From Begonia masoniana (Eukaryota > Streptophyta > Magnoliopsida > Cucurbitales > Begoniaceae), in the NCBI GenBank assembly GCA_022432975.1, contig CM039506.1, forward strand, positions 11,970,831 to 12,034,830: a stretch of 64,000 nt of DNA, given 5' to 3'. The position numbers were made by a program, and so were the translations under genes. Shown here piece after piece: positions 12,801-25,061 of this stretch (positions within the stretch are counted from its first letter, which is position 1; each line of letters begins with the position of its first letter). Under the pieces are notes generated by a model, which worked only from the letters and a program-made list of their open reading frames with translations, was not told the DNA's origin and ran no database searches.

Positions 12801-15800
12801 CCACGTCGATCGATTACCAGGTTCAAGAAAATAAGAATCAAAATCTGTATCGTCATCGTCGACCACAATTGGTATAGGAAAAACGTTACGATCACTTACA
12901 ACTTTCTTTAACTTTGAGACATGAAATACCGGTTGAACTTTGGACCTTTCTGGTAACTTCAATTCATAAGCCATTGATCCCACACGAGCTAGAACTTTGT
13001 AAGGACCAAAATATTTAGGTCTATTTCATTATTGACTTATGATGAATAGACATCTATCTATAAGGTTGTAGGAATCTCTAAGATCAAAATCTCTATCAAC
13101 CCTTATATTTCTGCATATGTTTTCATCCTATCTTGAGCTCGATGACGGAAGGATTTTTTATTGTTGATCATGCTCCTTAAGTTGTTGATCGACGACACCC
13201 ATTAATATTTTGCCACCACAACAGCGTAAAAGGGTAGATGGATAACAACCATAAAATGCTTGAAATGGTGTAGTGTTGGCTGGCCCGAGAAAGTTTGTAT
13301 TATACCCATATATTGCCCAACATAACCATCTACTCCACTAGCGTGGCTGATCAGATGTGAAACACCGAAGATATGGCTCAAGACAACGATTTAAAATTTC
13401 TATGTGACCATTTGTTTGTAGATGGTAAGCTAAATTCATATTGAGACAAGTTTATTTGCAAATGAAAAAATTCCTGTCAAAACTTAATTTTGAACAAAGT
13501 ATCCTGATCACTAACAATGTTGTGAGGAATTCAATGCAAGCATACAATCTCAAGACAAATTGGCTACACTTTTGGCAAGAAATGAATGCTTTTAGTGAAT
13601 AAAATGAGCAAATTTGGTGTACTAATCCACGACTGCCAAAATAACTTCATATCCACCTGACTTTGGCAACCCCACAATAAAGTCTAATGAAATATTTTCC
13701 CAAACTTGTTCTAGAATCGGTAAAGGCTGTAACAGACAAGATGGACTAGAAGAATTCATTTTATTATGTTGACAAATTGCCCAAACAACTAAGGTACTTT
13801 GAACATCTTTAGAAAGACCATCACAATAAATAATAGCTTGATATGTTTGTAAAATCACCAAAAACCTAAGTGAGCCCCTATTGGTGACCGAATGGAACTC
13901 ATTCAACTTTTCTTTCAAAGAAGATTTTGGAGGAATAAAAATCTTTTCTTTGAATTGCATCATTGCACAATTCTTGGACTGACTTTAATTTTGTTCAACT
14001 TGTTACCCTGGTCGACTTCCTTTTCAAGAATAGCCACATCCAAAATCTGAGGGCTTGAAAGGGCATTAACATTTCAAAATCAATCCAACCTCCACGACGA
14101 GAAAGAGCATCAACCACTTTATTCTCTCTACCGAGTTTGTAAAAAATATCAATCAATCAGCTTTAACTCGGTTTGTTGGTCAGGAGTGCATAGTTGTTGT
14201 TCGAGGAGAAATTAAGTGAACGTTGTTTCGGCTAAATAGTTAATCTTTGTCTCAAAAGATAAGATCTCCATCTTTGCACAGCTAATACTAATGACATCAA
14301 TTCTCGTTCATAAACCAAAATTCTTTCTCTCCATTTCTTATAAATAAAAAAAAATCAAAATTGTTGGGACTATGATACCGACTGCAAAGCATAAATTAGA
14401 GGGAAAACTCCATTGGTTAATTAATAATGCTTAGAGACAACTAATACTATCATAAAAAATTAAATATACAAAATACGAAATAGGTATCTTAAAATATAGG
14501 AATATCCTAATTTGAATAGAAATTTAAAACTTTCTGTTATTGAGGAGATCAAAAAAAACATTTCTTTTTTTCTCCTTATTTTCATAGACTTGTTGACAAA
14601 AAAAATCGCACGCAACTGAAAATATGGATACAAGTGTGCATGTTTTAAAACACGTGAAACTACAGTACCTTTATCGTCCGACCAGCAATATCTAACTGAC
14701 CATTCAAACTCAATGCATTTCTAGCATCTTCCAGGCGCGCAAACTGCAGTAAAATGATATGATTAGCTTAAACAAGATAATAAGGTCAATCCATGTGAGT
14801 TAGGGGTCAAAATGGAATTCAAATTACATTGACTACAATATTAGTGATGGAAATGGCTAATAAGGGAATAAAATATTTCTATACAGGAGAAGTCAGAAAT
14901 TAGTGAGAATCAAGGAAAATTTGGGTAAAAAGTTTTGGGGGTGATGAGCCGCCATGAAGGTGCTTAGGAGGAAACAAGCTCCTCGAATTGCTTGATATTT
15001 GAATTTTTGTTTTTACATTCGATCAAAACGATCAATCATTCTTGGTTGATCTTCATCTTCCATTTTATTCTATATTTAGTTGTTTTCATTTCTGGGGACC
15101 TATCACAACGTAAATTAAGCATTGAAAGATCCTGCTAAGCTTGTGGCAGCAAAAAAATGGTAGAAATCACTCAAATCCCATCAGAGAACCAATGAAAAAA
15201 AATGTATTTTTCTTAACTAAATTAGCTGATTGTTTAGTCCAAAAATCAATCATGTTTTTTGAAGTTTTCTTGGTAAATTAAAGAGCAACTGATAGTTCTC
15301 TAACTGGATAGATACTGTTTTATTTAAACTTCATATTCAATTCGTGAATAAATCAATTTCTAAATAATACCTGAACAAAACCGAACCCTTTGCAATGCCC
15401 AGTTTCATCAACAGGCAACTGCACAAGCTCCACGGAACCAAATGCTCCAAAGACCTGAAAATGGAAAGAGAAAACAATCGACTTTATAAAAAACTCCAAG
15501 TTAGGATTATCTTAATTGAATAAAGAGCCTCCTTTAGGAAAGCAGCAATTAACATTGATGGAAGAAAAGAAATGATGAACTAATGAAACTAGCGCTAGGG
15601 CCTAAATTCTGAGATAATGTGAAATAAGATCAAAGACCATCACCGCTTCGAAAGAATCAATCAACCATTACAAGACGATGTCTATGAACTGTGTACAAAA
15701 ATAACACTCACCTGACGAAGGTTATCTTCTGTTATACTAGTATGCAGATTTCCGACATACAACCTTCTGGCTCCACCTGAATAAGGACCTATAACCCCAC

Positions 15801-18800
15801 CTGATCCACCAATTGCCGATGCTGAGTGAGCCTGGTTCTTTTCAGCTTCTGATGGCTTCACCATCACAGGTTGACTAAGAAGTATCTGACCAGAAAGTGC
15901 TATTGCCATAGGGACTGACATTGAATCATAGAACTCTATATACCTGCGCCAAGAAAGAATATTAGATCTAATAAGACACAAGGAAATACTAAAGTCTACT
16001 AACGAAATAGAACACGCCCATATGCATAGGAATGAAGTCCTTTGTCTTTTCAAACAGAGAAGTAATATTATGTACAATCTTATTAAGCAAACTATTTAAA
16101 CACACCGCATCCAGATCAAGAACTCCTTTACATAGTTTCAAATCATTTTTGGGTCCTTTGCTTGAATTTATTACATTTTTTTAACAAGATTAACTGAACT
16201 TATTACATTTACACCACGATTATGTACAATATCCTAATCATGCATCCTCTTGTCACATCATTCAGTTACCAGTCATCTTAGTCATCATCAAACAAAATTA
16301 TAAAGTATGTTCAAACTTCTCAATTTATCATTGCTAAATCATGTTAAAACTACACCAGTCTTTTTATCTTTAAGATAAGACAACAAGTTATCAAAACCAT
16401 GAGCACAGCAAAAGACTAAGTACTTAAGTTCATGTTTATAAAGCAATCATATAAAACCTCTACATGTTCATCCATAAGCAAGATCAACACTAGCATACAT
16501 TCAACAAGTCGAGATCTTTATTTACTAACGAGTGTTCCTCAAGATAATATCGATTGTGACGCAGAATTCAAAAAAGTTCGCATTATCAGTACATCTAGAA
16601 ACCCACCCGAATCCCTTAGAACGCCTTGAATTACGATCCATTATGAGGCGTACATCTCGAACCTATATAATAAAGGTCATTAGCAAGGTAAATTAAAAAA
16701 TAATAAAGACAACTGCAAAACATTTTTTGGGAAGTTATTAAAGAGGGGGAGAATTCATTTTGCTGAGTACAGCACAAAGATTAATGAAAACAGAAAAAGA
16801 TACACAACAATCGATCATTTGATTTATCAAACTGAGGCAAGATTTATGAACTGGTTCTACTGGTCTTTGTTTTTCACTTTACTTTTTCTGATCGAAAAAC
16901 TGTTAGACGTACAATTGAAGAATATATTTATATCAAAAACCTCCTAGGAAAAGGAATAAACACATAAATAATCTACAGACAATTTTTTCACTAAATTAAA
17001 ATCTGCAACCGTTAAGCTTTATGCTGAATAAGACTCACATTTTTAGCGAAGCTCCAGTTGTGTCCCTTACATGAGACACAGGTTTTAACCCATGAGAGGT
17101 ACGGTTAATACATTGAGGTTCCATCATTATTTATTTATTATTTTTTTCTCACAGCTTGTTTATAACATAAACTTCCACGGCATAAACTGGTACATAAACT
17201 ACGTAGTACATAAACTGGTAAACTATAAAGAATGCACACAAACCTTGCCAGCTCTAAAGAAATCATATATAGCTCCAGCAATTTAGACGAAAATGTTTTG
17301 CCCAAAAGAGAAAAAAAATCATTTAGGCTGAAACCTACTACATTTTTCAGTACAACATTTTTCAGACAACCCTCTCTAGTCTCTTACAATGCACAGTAAG
17401 AGTGTAATACATGAAACGTATAGTGGCATCTTTATACCATAGAATTCAATCATTATTATCTGAAGTTCTTTTCTTAAGCAGCCTGATGTATATATAGACA
17501 CAAAGGACATAGTGGAAAGCTATACGGATGCACACAAACCTTGCCAGCTCTTGAGAAGAAATCGTAAACATCTCTTTCATTTGCCTTCAAACAGATCTGT
17601 CCAGAATATTCATGTAAACACTTACATCTACATAATGTGGTTGATAGGAAAGGCAAGGCTCATGAATAAGGACACACAGAGGATGATAGTACCTGGTAGG
17701 CAAACACTGTCCTTTGATCTCGTTCGGGGTCTGCCTCAGGTTCTGTTGCGTCTTCCTTTTTTTCTCTCTGTCGTCTGCTTGAACAATTAAAATGCAATGG
17801 CTATAAACTAAAAGAAAGCAATTTCATGGACGATTAAACAAAAACGTCGATAGATAGGCATTATCTATCAGTATGTATACAAATATTGAATTCAAGTAAC
17901 ATATCCCTGCAGGAAATAAATGTTGTATGAAAAAGCCACCTGTACAAGTGATATATTTAGGAGCCTTTTGACCTAGAATTTGATGGAACAAACCTGGGCA
18001 ATGCATGGCATTTAAAGTGACACGTGATATAAAATAGATTTTGTACCTTATATGTAAACAACCTAAGTTTAAATGGAAACAGCGTCATCAAGTTGCACTG
18101 ATTGCAGTACCAAAGGACCTAATTGCATTAATATGGAAATTGTTAAGAGTTTCCAGTGAAAGAAATCACCAAATTATCAGTAGTTTTAAAATTATTAGCT
18201 AACTATGGAAAAAAAATTGGAGAAACTGCAAACACGAGAACTGTGACATGCACACAGTCAAGCATAGCTTGTTGACTAAACCAAACGACTTGGACGTAAA
18301 ACCTCAGAATGAAAAACTTGGAAATAGTATCACTGACACCAGAAAACTCTTGCGTCATCATTTGAAAATACCTCTATGCAAAAAATAAAGGTTGAGAAAT
18401 ACATAGGCATGTAGGAAGATTAAACAAGGTCAACAACAGGATAAACATCATAGGCAGCGAAATGTTAACCCTGATCTCATAGTTCCACAAACCTTTTGAA
18501 AGCAGAACAACCAATAACATCTCGAAGTTCAACAAAAGTAAGTATTGAAGAAAACAGTGGTCATTTAAAGCCTAAATAGAGAGGACAACACACATTACAC
18601 AAAAAAAAAAAAAAAAAAAAAAAAGATAAAAGACAAATCACTTCCAAGAGCTTGATAAAATGCAGCAGTTAACTTTAGACATGAGATCTAAAGCCAACAC
18701 CTTCAGATCTTCATGCTTCTCATTACGTTGAAACAGGTTTAAAATTTCTTAGAGAAGTGATTTTAAATCTACTCATCAACTCCAATACCTCTTTCTGCCC

Positions 18801-21729
18801 CTCATACTTTATCAGAAAATATATTTTAGAATGTACCAAAGATAAATAAGAACAGGAAAGAAGAGCAATAAGGCATTACTCCTACAAGTCAAAAAATTGT
18901 TTAACTGATGTAAACTTAAAATATGACATCATGAAACTCTGATCAGTACTAAACCGTCCTACAATTATCATTCAGCACTACAAATACAACACCTGTCTGA
19001 AGTGCACACGTAAGAAACACAAAGGTCTAAACTACAATCAATCAATCTCCACCTAACGACCAAGCAACTGGAAGAGAGATAAAATCGAGGGTAAGCAGTT
19101 TTATATCTCAAGTATCAACTTATTCTAATCAAAGGTTTAAAGTAATGAACACATTACTTTTGGCATATTAATTACAAAACAAATCTCATCGTGAACTTAA
19201 AATATGCATTTTTTCATTTTAATTAATATATTTGTACCACTAAATAACTTTTTTTTAGGTCATATTAATTCCGGCAGATTCGTTATTTGAAAAAATTAGA
19301 AAAAAATTTGCAGTAATTACACCATATAAAAGATAATACAATACTCATTTAAGGAATCAGCATGCGTTATGGCACTTAAATCGCCGACAAATTTTGCAAC
19401 ATTATAACAATTAGCCTTGAGTTTTGATTACTTCAAATTTGGGATAGAAAAAAAAATTAAACAAATAGCAAACCACTGAGAAATTGCATAGAAGTTGAGA
19501 GGAAGAACTAATATGCAGGGATTGCCAATCCTATATTAAAATACACAAAATCACTAGGAACAAAAAAAAAAAGCAGAAACCAGGGCAGGAAAACTGACTT
19601 AGAAATGATTCAATCGACAACAAACATATTGGATATAATAAGACATTTTAGCAAGATAAAGCAAGAAAGAGATCAAATCTAACATGATAATAGTAACCAA
19701 TTGCAATGCATAAGAAACTCACAAGAATGGTTGACTATCAAAACAACAAAGATACTTTGCCTTGTAAAAACACAGGTCCCCCTATCAGCTTTTTTCACAT
19801 TTTATCACTTTTATTAATCACCTAGAGTGTTCTCCAAAAGAATAATGAAAATCAAACAGGATAGAGTTCAGGAAAGTTGAAAATGTGTTCCTAGCATAAT
19901 GGCCAAAAGAGAAGAATAAAGAAAAAAAAAAACGTTTCAAGTTTAAACAAATTGGTGACCTAAAAGAGGGAGGTATCATAATAGGAAATAAAATTTTGAA
20001 GTTTCGTTGGGAACTCAATAAGTGTCTCAGCGGTTAACAATCAACACAATTACATTTATTTAGTGAACCCAGTTTAAACTTCCACTAGTGAAAACAAGTA
20101 AGAGAGGGCATCGTACGGGCACACTTAAACCATAAACCAACCGTACAAATATCATCAAGTTTCTCAAGTATAGATTTGATAGATCTCAACAACCAATACT
20201 CCCAATACCTATCTTTTCATTCCAAAACAGCTATTGCATCAAGTGCAAGTATCCTTCAAAGATTAATTATGCATTTAATTGTCAAAGAGAAAGAATCAAA
20301 GATTAACTCAAAACCTACTTGTTTAGGTTTAGTCAAAAGGAAAGTAAAACTATTCATTACTTCTATGATCTTATCTAAGAATTAAAGTAGCAAAAATCTC
20401 TTATAATTATCTTATACTTTAACTAGCATGTGAGGAGTTAAAAATCCATCCAACACATTGTATGTGAAGTTTGAACAGAAACAGCCAATCATAATAGACG
20501 ATTTACATTCCTAAGAGGGTTACATACTTCAAATTGGATACTGCCGTTTGATGATGTCAAGCTCCAATAGCCAAAAGTATATTTTTTGCACATAATAAGA
20601 AAACAAATATGATGTATGTTCACCCAGCATTTAAATGCCCTATATGAACACAAATTGAACCGAGACTATATCAAATGTTACTAGCAGTTTAAATCTAGAA
20701 CTTCCAGCAATAGCTCAAAAATCAATCAACAATTAATCAGAAAAAATACCTGTTTTCTCGAAATCTCTCTTTTGGTTCCCTTTCCTTTTCCCTTTCTTTA
20801 CCCTCTTTATCCTGACTCTTCTCTCCATCCTTCTCATCCCGATCACTTTGATGCTTCTCTGATTGGCTCTGCTCTCGCTCTCGCTCTCGCTCTCGCTCTC
20901 GCTCTCGCTCTCGCTCTCGCTCTCGCTCTCGCTCTCGCTCTCGCTCTCGCTCTCGCTCTCGCTCTCGCTCTCGCTCTCGCTCTCGCTCTCGCTCTCGCTC
21001 TCGCTCTCGCTCTCGCTCTCGCTCTCGCTCTCGCTCTCGCTCTCGCTCTCGCTCTCGCTCTCGCTCTCGCTCTCGCTCTCGCTCTCGCTCTCGCTCTCGC
21101 TCTCGCTCTCGCTCTCGCTCTCGCTCTCGCTCTCGCTCTCGCTCTCGCTCTCGCTCTCGCTCTCGCTCTCGCTCTCGCTCTCGCTCTCGCTCTCGCTCTC
21201 GCTCTCGCTCTCGCTCTCGCTCTCGCTCTCGCTCTCGCTCTCGCTCTCGCTCTCGCTCTCGCTCTCGCTCTCGCTCTCGCTCTCGCTCTCGCTCTCGCTC
21301 TCGCTCTCGCTCTCGCTCTCGCTCTCGCTCTCGCTCTCGCTCTCGCTCTCGCTCTCGCTCTCGCTCTCGCTCCTTATTCCTATCTCTCTCTTTTCCATTC
21401 CTCTCCTTATCCCTATCTCTCTCCTCCTTGTCCCTATGATCTCGGCTACTCTTGTGTCTATCTTTATCTTTGTCTCTTGAAGGGGAACGGTGTCTCAATG
21501 AGCTCCTTTCTCGACTCCGATCATGACTACGCAACTCACCCTCAGATTTTGAAGACTTGGATTGATGCTCAACACGGTCTCTGTCATCAATCTTATGCTT
21601 TGAACTTCGATTGCGGTTTTTCTCTCCATACTTAACAGTTTCATCTCCCCCACCAGCAGCGTCCTTCACTTTTGGGGGCTCAGGGTTATCAACCATTTTC
21701 TCAAGATATTCATACTCATCAAAGTCCAT
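9856..21729 (-). CDS. CC1-like (RBM39/CAPER-type) splicing factor, 13 coding exons
   Basis: Nuclear RNA-binding splicing factor related to human RBM39 and plant CC1-like proteins. Exons by eye (plus coordinates, gene order): 20750-21729, 17693-17774, 17540-17596, 16607-16662, 15712-15943, 15371-15454, 14669-14743, 11954-12037, 10665-10729, 10364-10589, 10183-10271, 9969-10083, 9856-9897. All junctions are GT-AG, phases agree, and the total is 2187 nt for 728 residues. The N-terminus (1-119) is an Arg/Ser/Asp-rich RS-like region. Residues about 120-286 are pure alternating Arg-Glu. RRM1 is about 348-428 (RTVFAYQICLKANERDVYDF; RNP1 SKGFGYIEF). RRM2 is about 453-530 (LYVGNL; RNP1 CKGFGFVQF). The C-terminal UHM-like RRM is about 640-728, with DPDFDMD-type acidic start (here EPDFDMDIKDD) and GRWFAGKMI, the RWF word typical of UHM domains that bind U2AF/SF3B1 ligand motifs. 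Family members are usually 550-600 residues; the excess is the Arg-Glu tract. No premature stop was seen. Confidence 0.9.
11519..11575. repeat. short tandem duplication in intron 8
   Basis: The word CTAGGTTGTTGGGGCTGCAG occurs twice, about 30 bases apart, inside intron 8 of the CC1-like gene. The surrounding 11340-11740 has a transposon-like look but no family could be named. Confidence 0.6.
12450..14350 (-). mobile_element. truncated Ty3/gypsy element inside intron 7 of the CC1-like gene
   Basis: Minus-strand gypsy fragment, so it is transcribed in the same sense as its host gene. At 14100-14340 the end of RNase H can be read (YERELMSLVLAVQRW; KLGRENKVVDALSRR). At 13622-13963 the integrase zinc region and core start follow (ISLDFIVGLPKSGGYEVI). 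12789-12983 holds the chromodomain-type integrase end (SMAYELKLPERSKVQPVFHV). Stops and frameshifts break it, and no reverse transcriptase or gag remains, so it is a 5'-truncated, dead copy. No target duplication was found. It makes intron 7 about 2.6 kb long. Confidence 0.8.
17232..17279 (-). other. partial second copy of exon 3 inside intron 3
   Basis: About 45 bases nearly repeat the end of exon 3 (17540-17596) and its donor. The minus strand reads YDFF-RAGK followed by GTTTGTGTGCAT, where the true exon reads YDFFSRAGK with the same GTTTGTGTGCAT intron start. One codon is missing in the copy. The left half of the exon is not duplicated. It could be a decayed duplication or a rarely used alternative exon. 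Confidence 0.6.
17775..20749 (-). other. intron 1 of the CC1-like gene (3 kb)
   Basis: Long AT-rich intron between the RS/RE exon and the first RRM exon. Donor is CAG|GTATTT; the acceptor is a tandem AAGCAG. A run of about 24 A lies at 18600-18624. No transposon ends and no other exon are visible. Long introns at this place often carry regulated poison exons in RS-type splicing-factor genes, but I cannot point to one here. Confidence 0.6.
20871..21372. repeat. (GCTCTC)n hexamer tract coding for the Arg-Glu run
   Basis: A pure GCTCTC repeat of 502 bases (about 84 units). On the minus strand it is in frame in exon 1 of the CC1-like gene as CGA-GAG, giving about 167 alternating Arg and Glu residues. 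The codons never vary, which is what recent slippage expansion (or assembly inflation) gives, unlike the mixed codons of older RE/RS tracts just upstream (residues 50-119). Confidence 0.95.
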
Positions 21730-21736
21730 AATTTTC

Positions 21737-23440
21737 TGCTCACAGCAAACAATAAAACATTAGACCTTGTAGCTAGGTTTAAGGTAGTTTTCTTGTGATA
21801 TTAAAGCTGAAATAATAAGGAAGAAAGAAATGATACTAGATGCCCAAAGACCAATGCTAATTTTGATCTCATTAACAAAGAAAAACAAAGATACCCACAG
21901 AATATTACAATATAGGGTGTTTTCATAGCCCAACTAGATCATCAGAAAAACTTTAACATCATTTCTATTAACTTATGCCATATCTTAAAGAGAAAAAACA
22001 AAAATAAGACCAAAACAGAGACAAATGCATCTCCTCTAAGATATCATCTCTGTTTTCAATCGTCAGCCCCGTAGGAGTGGGCGCGGTCCGATTTGGTTTG
22101 ATTGTGGTTCAGTTTCGGTTCAGATCCAATACATATATATATATTTCTTTTTTTAATTTTAAAATAAATAAATAAATTATAAAAAATTGAAGAAAAATCA
22201 ACAAAAATGAAAAAGAAGATTAAGAGTGGGTTGGACTTGCGAATGAGTCGGGTTGTGCATGTTTTGGGCCGGGTTATTAGTGTTTCGGGTCGAGTTAAAC
22301 TGAAATTTTGGGGTTAACCCACGGTTCAAGCAGTTTTTGACCTCCGAAACTAGAAGCCGAACCGTGACCGCAATTTTGGGGTCTCCAAAATAGGCACAGT
22401 TCCTCGCCAACGCCGAACTGGCCCGCACCAAACCGAACCGCACAGGTCGTTTTCGAACTGCAGGTCTGGGCCGGTTTTGCCCACCCCTAGTCAGCGGAAT
22501 TCCCACATGTCTATCACGAGTTTTCTTTATGATGCCTCTCATTGAGAAGTCAGAAATAACAAACTAAAAACTCTTTGGAGAGCTAGACTCTTTTGCAACA
22601 TGACTACTTTTGGTGACATAGTTCACAATAATAGTGATATATGCAAAAAGATCAGTACTTTACCATTAAGGGGGTGCATAATTCTAAGTATTTTGGTGAT
22701 TATCTTTTTTTCATGATCATAGCTAACTCGATACACATAGTTCTTTCTTAGTAGATAGACATAGTTCCCTCTTTGTATTAGTTTCTATCGTTTTGAATTG
22801 TGTTTCTTCAGAAGAATTACTTATATTCTCTATGTAATTTTTCTCTTTTTTATCTTATACAGTTCAGTTTCCTATAAGAAAATGAGAAGATTCATGGAAA
22901 CCAATCGCCTTAGGAGAAATTTGGAATGATGGAACAAAGAGGGGACGTGATAAAATATTGTTAAATGTAATTCTAAGAATCTAACAGGACCTTTTCCCAT
23001 CATCCTTTCAAAAAAAAAAAAATTGTTTATATTCTAGTGCATTATAATCTTTGATCCCTACCAACTCGAGTGGAAAACAAAAGTAGAGAAAAGTGGATTA
23101 AGCTACAATTACAACAAAGAAGCACTAAATATTTTTTTTGGTGATATCTGTCATGGCAAAAAAAGGTTGGCTCGTGCTATACCTGAAATCTTATTCGTGC
23201 CACTCCAAATTTATTAGCAGTAAAATGGAGACAAGTCGGCAACGGCTGGTAATTAGTATGCGTTCAGAGATGACCGAACAAAGTAGAAGTTCTCAATGGT
23301 TGGGGAGAACGAGCGGATGAAGTTGTAAGGTTGAGTTCGAGGAATCTCCGCAGCCGCATCAGCTCTCTACTCCGTCTAGGGCAGCCAAAAGAAAGCAACA
23401 GGTTCGATCTCCAAGACGAACACGAGAGAGACGCCCGTTT
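21737..23440 (-). promoter_or_regulatory. probable 5' UTR intron and leader exon of the CC1-like gene
   Basis: A good acceptor (TTTGCTGTGAGCAG) ends six bases before the start codon, suggesting a spliced leader. The best upstream donor is GATTTCAG|GTATAG near 23183. The segment 23183-23440 on the minus strand is GC-richer with CT-rich words (TCTCTCTCGTGTTCGTC), as expected for a leader exon. The intron would be about 21737-23182. RNA evidence is needed; the exact start is unknown. Confidence 0.4.
22072..22489. mobile_element. non-autonomous hAT-like element
   Basis: A 418-bp unit starting TAGGAGTGGGCGCGG and ending with the inverse of TAGGGGTGGGCAAAACCGG. It is flanked by GTCAGC on both sides (22062-22067 and 22490-22495), six matching bases of a likely 8-bp hAT target duplication. 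The inside is AT-rich with repeated GGTTCGG/CCGAACC subterminal words and no gene. Its ends resemble those of the two hAT elements at 31-36 kb. Confidence 0.7.
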
Positions 23441-23449
23441 TAGGTAACT

Positions 23450-24412
23450 AGTCAATTCAACTAAGTTTTGAATAGAAAATGACCCAAAAATTAACTGGAT
23501 TTATTTATCACTTAATTAGCATTAAAAAAAATAAGGGTAAAAATCAATTTAAACCCTAAAGTATGAATTTAATTTTAATTAACCCTTAAACCAATAATAT
23601 TAACAGCTAAAACCTTAAATTGTTCAAAATGTAACAAATCAAACCCTGGCGGGAGTCGATCACCCCCCGTTCTCAATTTTCACCGAGATCGTGGGGCTGA
23701 TCTAAATGGAACGGCTCCCTGATCTGTCTAGTGCTTACATGGCACTGGACATATTAGGTCTGAGGGTCGATGTGGGCGGTGGAGACTCCGTTCAACGTGC
23801 ACCACACTTGACTCGAGACCAGAGGGCACTGTTCCGGATCGGTCCCCCGTTTCATGCCTCTCATTTTTCAAGGTTCTCGAAAACTGTGGGTCACTGCCCC
23901 GGATCGCCCCCTGTTCTCAAAATGAGGTATGAGAGCGGGGGGAGTCCCTGCACGGCCCCTCGATCTCAATTATTTTGCCTGAGAACAGAGGGTCGATGTT
24001 CGGCGTGAAGACCTTCTGTTTAATGTGCACCACACGTGATTCGAGACTGAGGGGCCACCGCCCCGTATCAGCCTCCTGTTTTTGGCCTTAGCTTTTTGGT
24101 AAGATTGAAAATAGGGGATCGCGGCCCCAAAATACCACCCCGATCTCAATTATTTTACTCGAGAACGGGGAATCGATCTCCGACACTATATAAAAAAACA
24201 CCCCTCATTCTCTGTAATTTTTATTAAATTTCTTTTGTAATTTTGTAATTTCTTTTGTAATTGAAGTATATGTTAAAATTTTTTAATGATATTTATGTGA
24301 TATTTTTTATTGGATAGTCTCAAACAATTTTTTTTATTAATACATTCAATTTTATATATATTAGCTTAACATAACTAATTTTTAAATTAAATGAGTAAAT
24401 ATTGTTAATATA
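23450..24412. other. unassigned GC-rich diverged repeats
   Basis: AT-rich flank to 23640, then a stretch in which words like GGATCGCCCCCTGTTCTC and GAGAACGGGGGATCG recur in both orientations with many changes. The reading frame at 23706-24008 is probably incidental. It may be a decayed Mutator-type end (GGGTAAAAATCAATTTAAACC near 23534 resembles one), but no partner end was found. Confidence 0.4.
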
Positions 24413-24586
24413 TAATTATTAGGGTAAAATCTAAAAAATGGATCCAACTATCGATTAAGTTCAAAAAATAGATCAAACTAATTTTTCGTCCAAAAAATGG
24501 CTCAAAGTATGGAAAATTGACAAAAAATGGCTTTCCGCCAAACCGTTATGCCCCCACGGGGAGTGTTCTAGAGGAGAACAGTTAGT

Positions 24587-24746
24587 CGCGTGCTGAGGAC
24601 GGCAAATCGTTCTCACCATGGGGTATCAGCGCCCACCCCCCCCCCCCCCCCCGGGGCATGTGAGGGGCACGTGCACGTGCACGCGGGGGAGTCTTCATCC
24701 TTTGAAATACCCCCTGGTGAGAACGATTTGCCGTCCTCAGCACGCG
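24587..24746. repeat. subterminal inverted repeat in the MULE
   Basis: CGTGCTGAGGACGGCAAATC continuing through GTTCTCACCA is matched by its inverse about 80 bases later (24707-24746). A C-only run (about 24636-24652) and CACGTGCACGTGCACG sit in the loop. The same words recur near the right end (29870-29960), so they may be transposase-binding repeats. Confidence 0.8.
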
Positions 24747-25061
24747 TCAAACCGTTCTCCTTCAGAACACTCCTCGCGGGAGGTCTTCACCCTCAGCAAT
24801 GATTGATCACGGGTCTGACCAAGAGCGGTTTGTCATTCTACTCAAGCGGCAAATCGTTCTTCGTCAGACCCGTGATCAATTATTGACTGATCATAGGATG
24901 AATTGTAGGAGAACGACAAACTATTTTGTTTTCCAGGCCTATTTAAAAGGTCTCTTCCCTCCGTTCACAGAGCACCTCTAATTCCACTCTTCTTGATCTC
25001 TCTAAAGCTTCTCAACTATTATCTTGCTTTCGAGAATTTTCAGGTATTTAGAGAGACGACG

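Noticed and set aside
20772..21635. Ala-Leu and Ser-Leu repeat frames on the plus strand, and a Ser-Glu frame on the minus strand
   Set aside because: Other frames of the hexamer tract; only the Arg-Glu frame joins to the CC1-like exons.
22198..22542. 114-residue minus-strand frame
   Set aside because: Covers the small hAT-like element and its end repeats; no domain.
23706..24008. 100-residue plus-strand frame
   Set aside because: Lies in GC-rich diverged repeats, no domain, no promoter or splice context.
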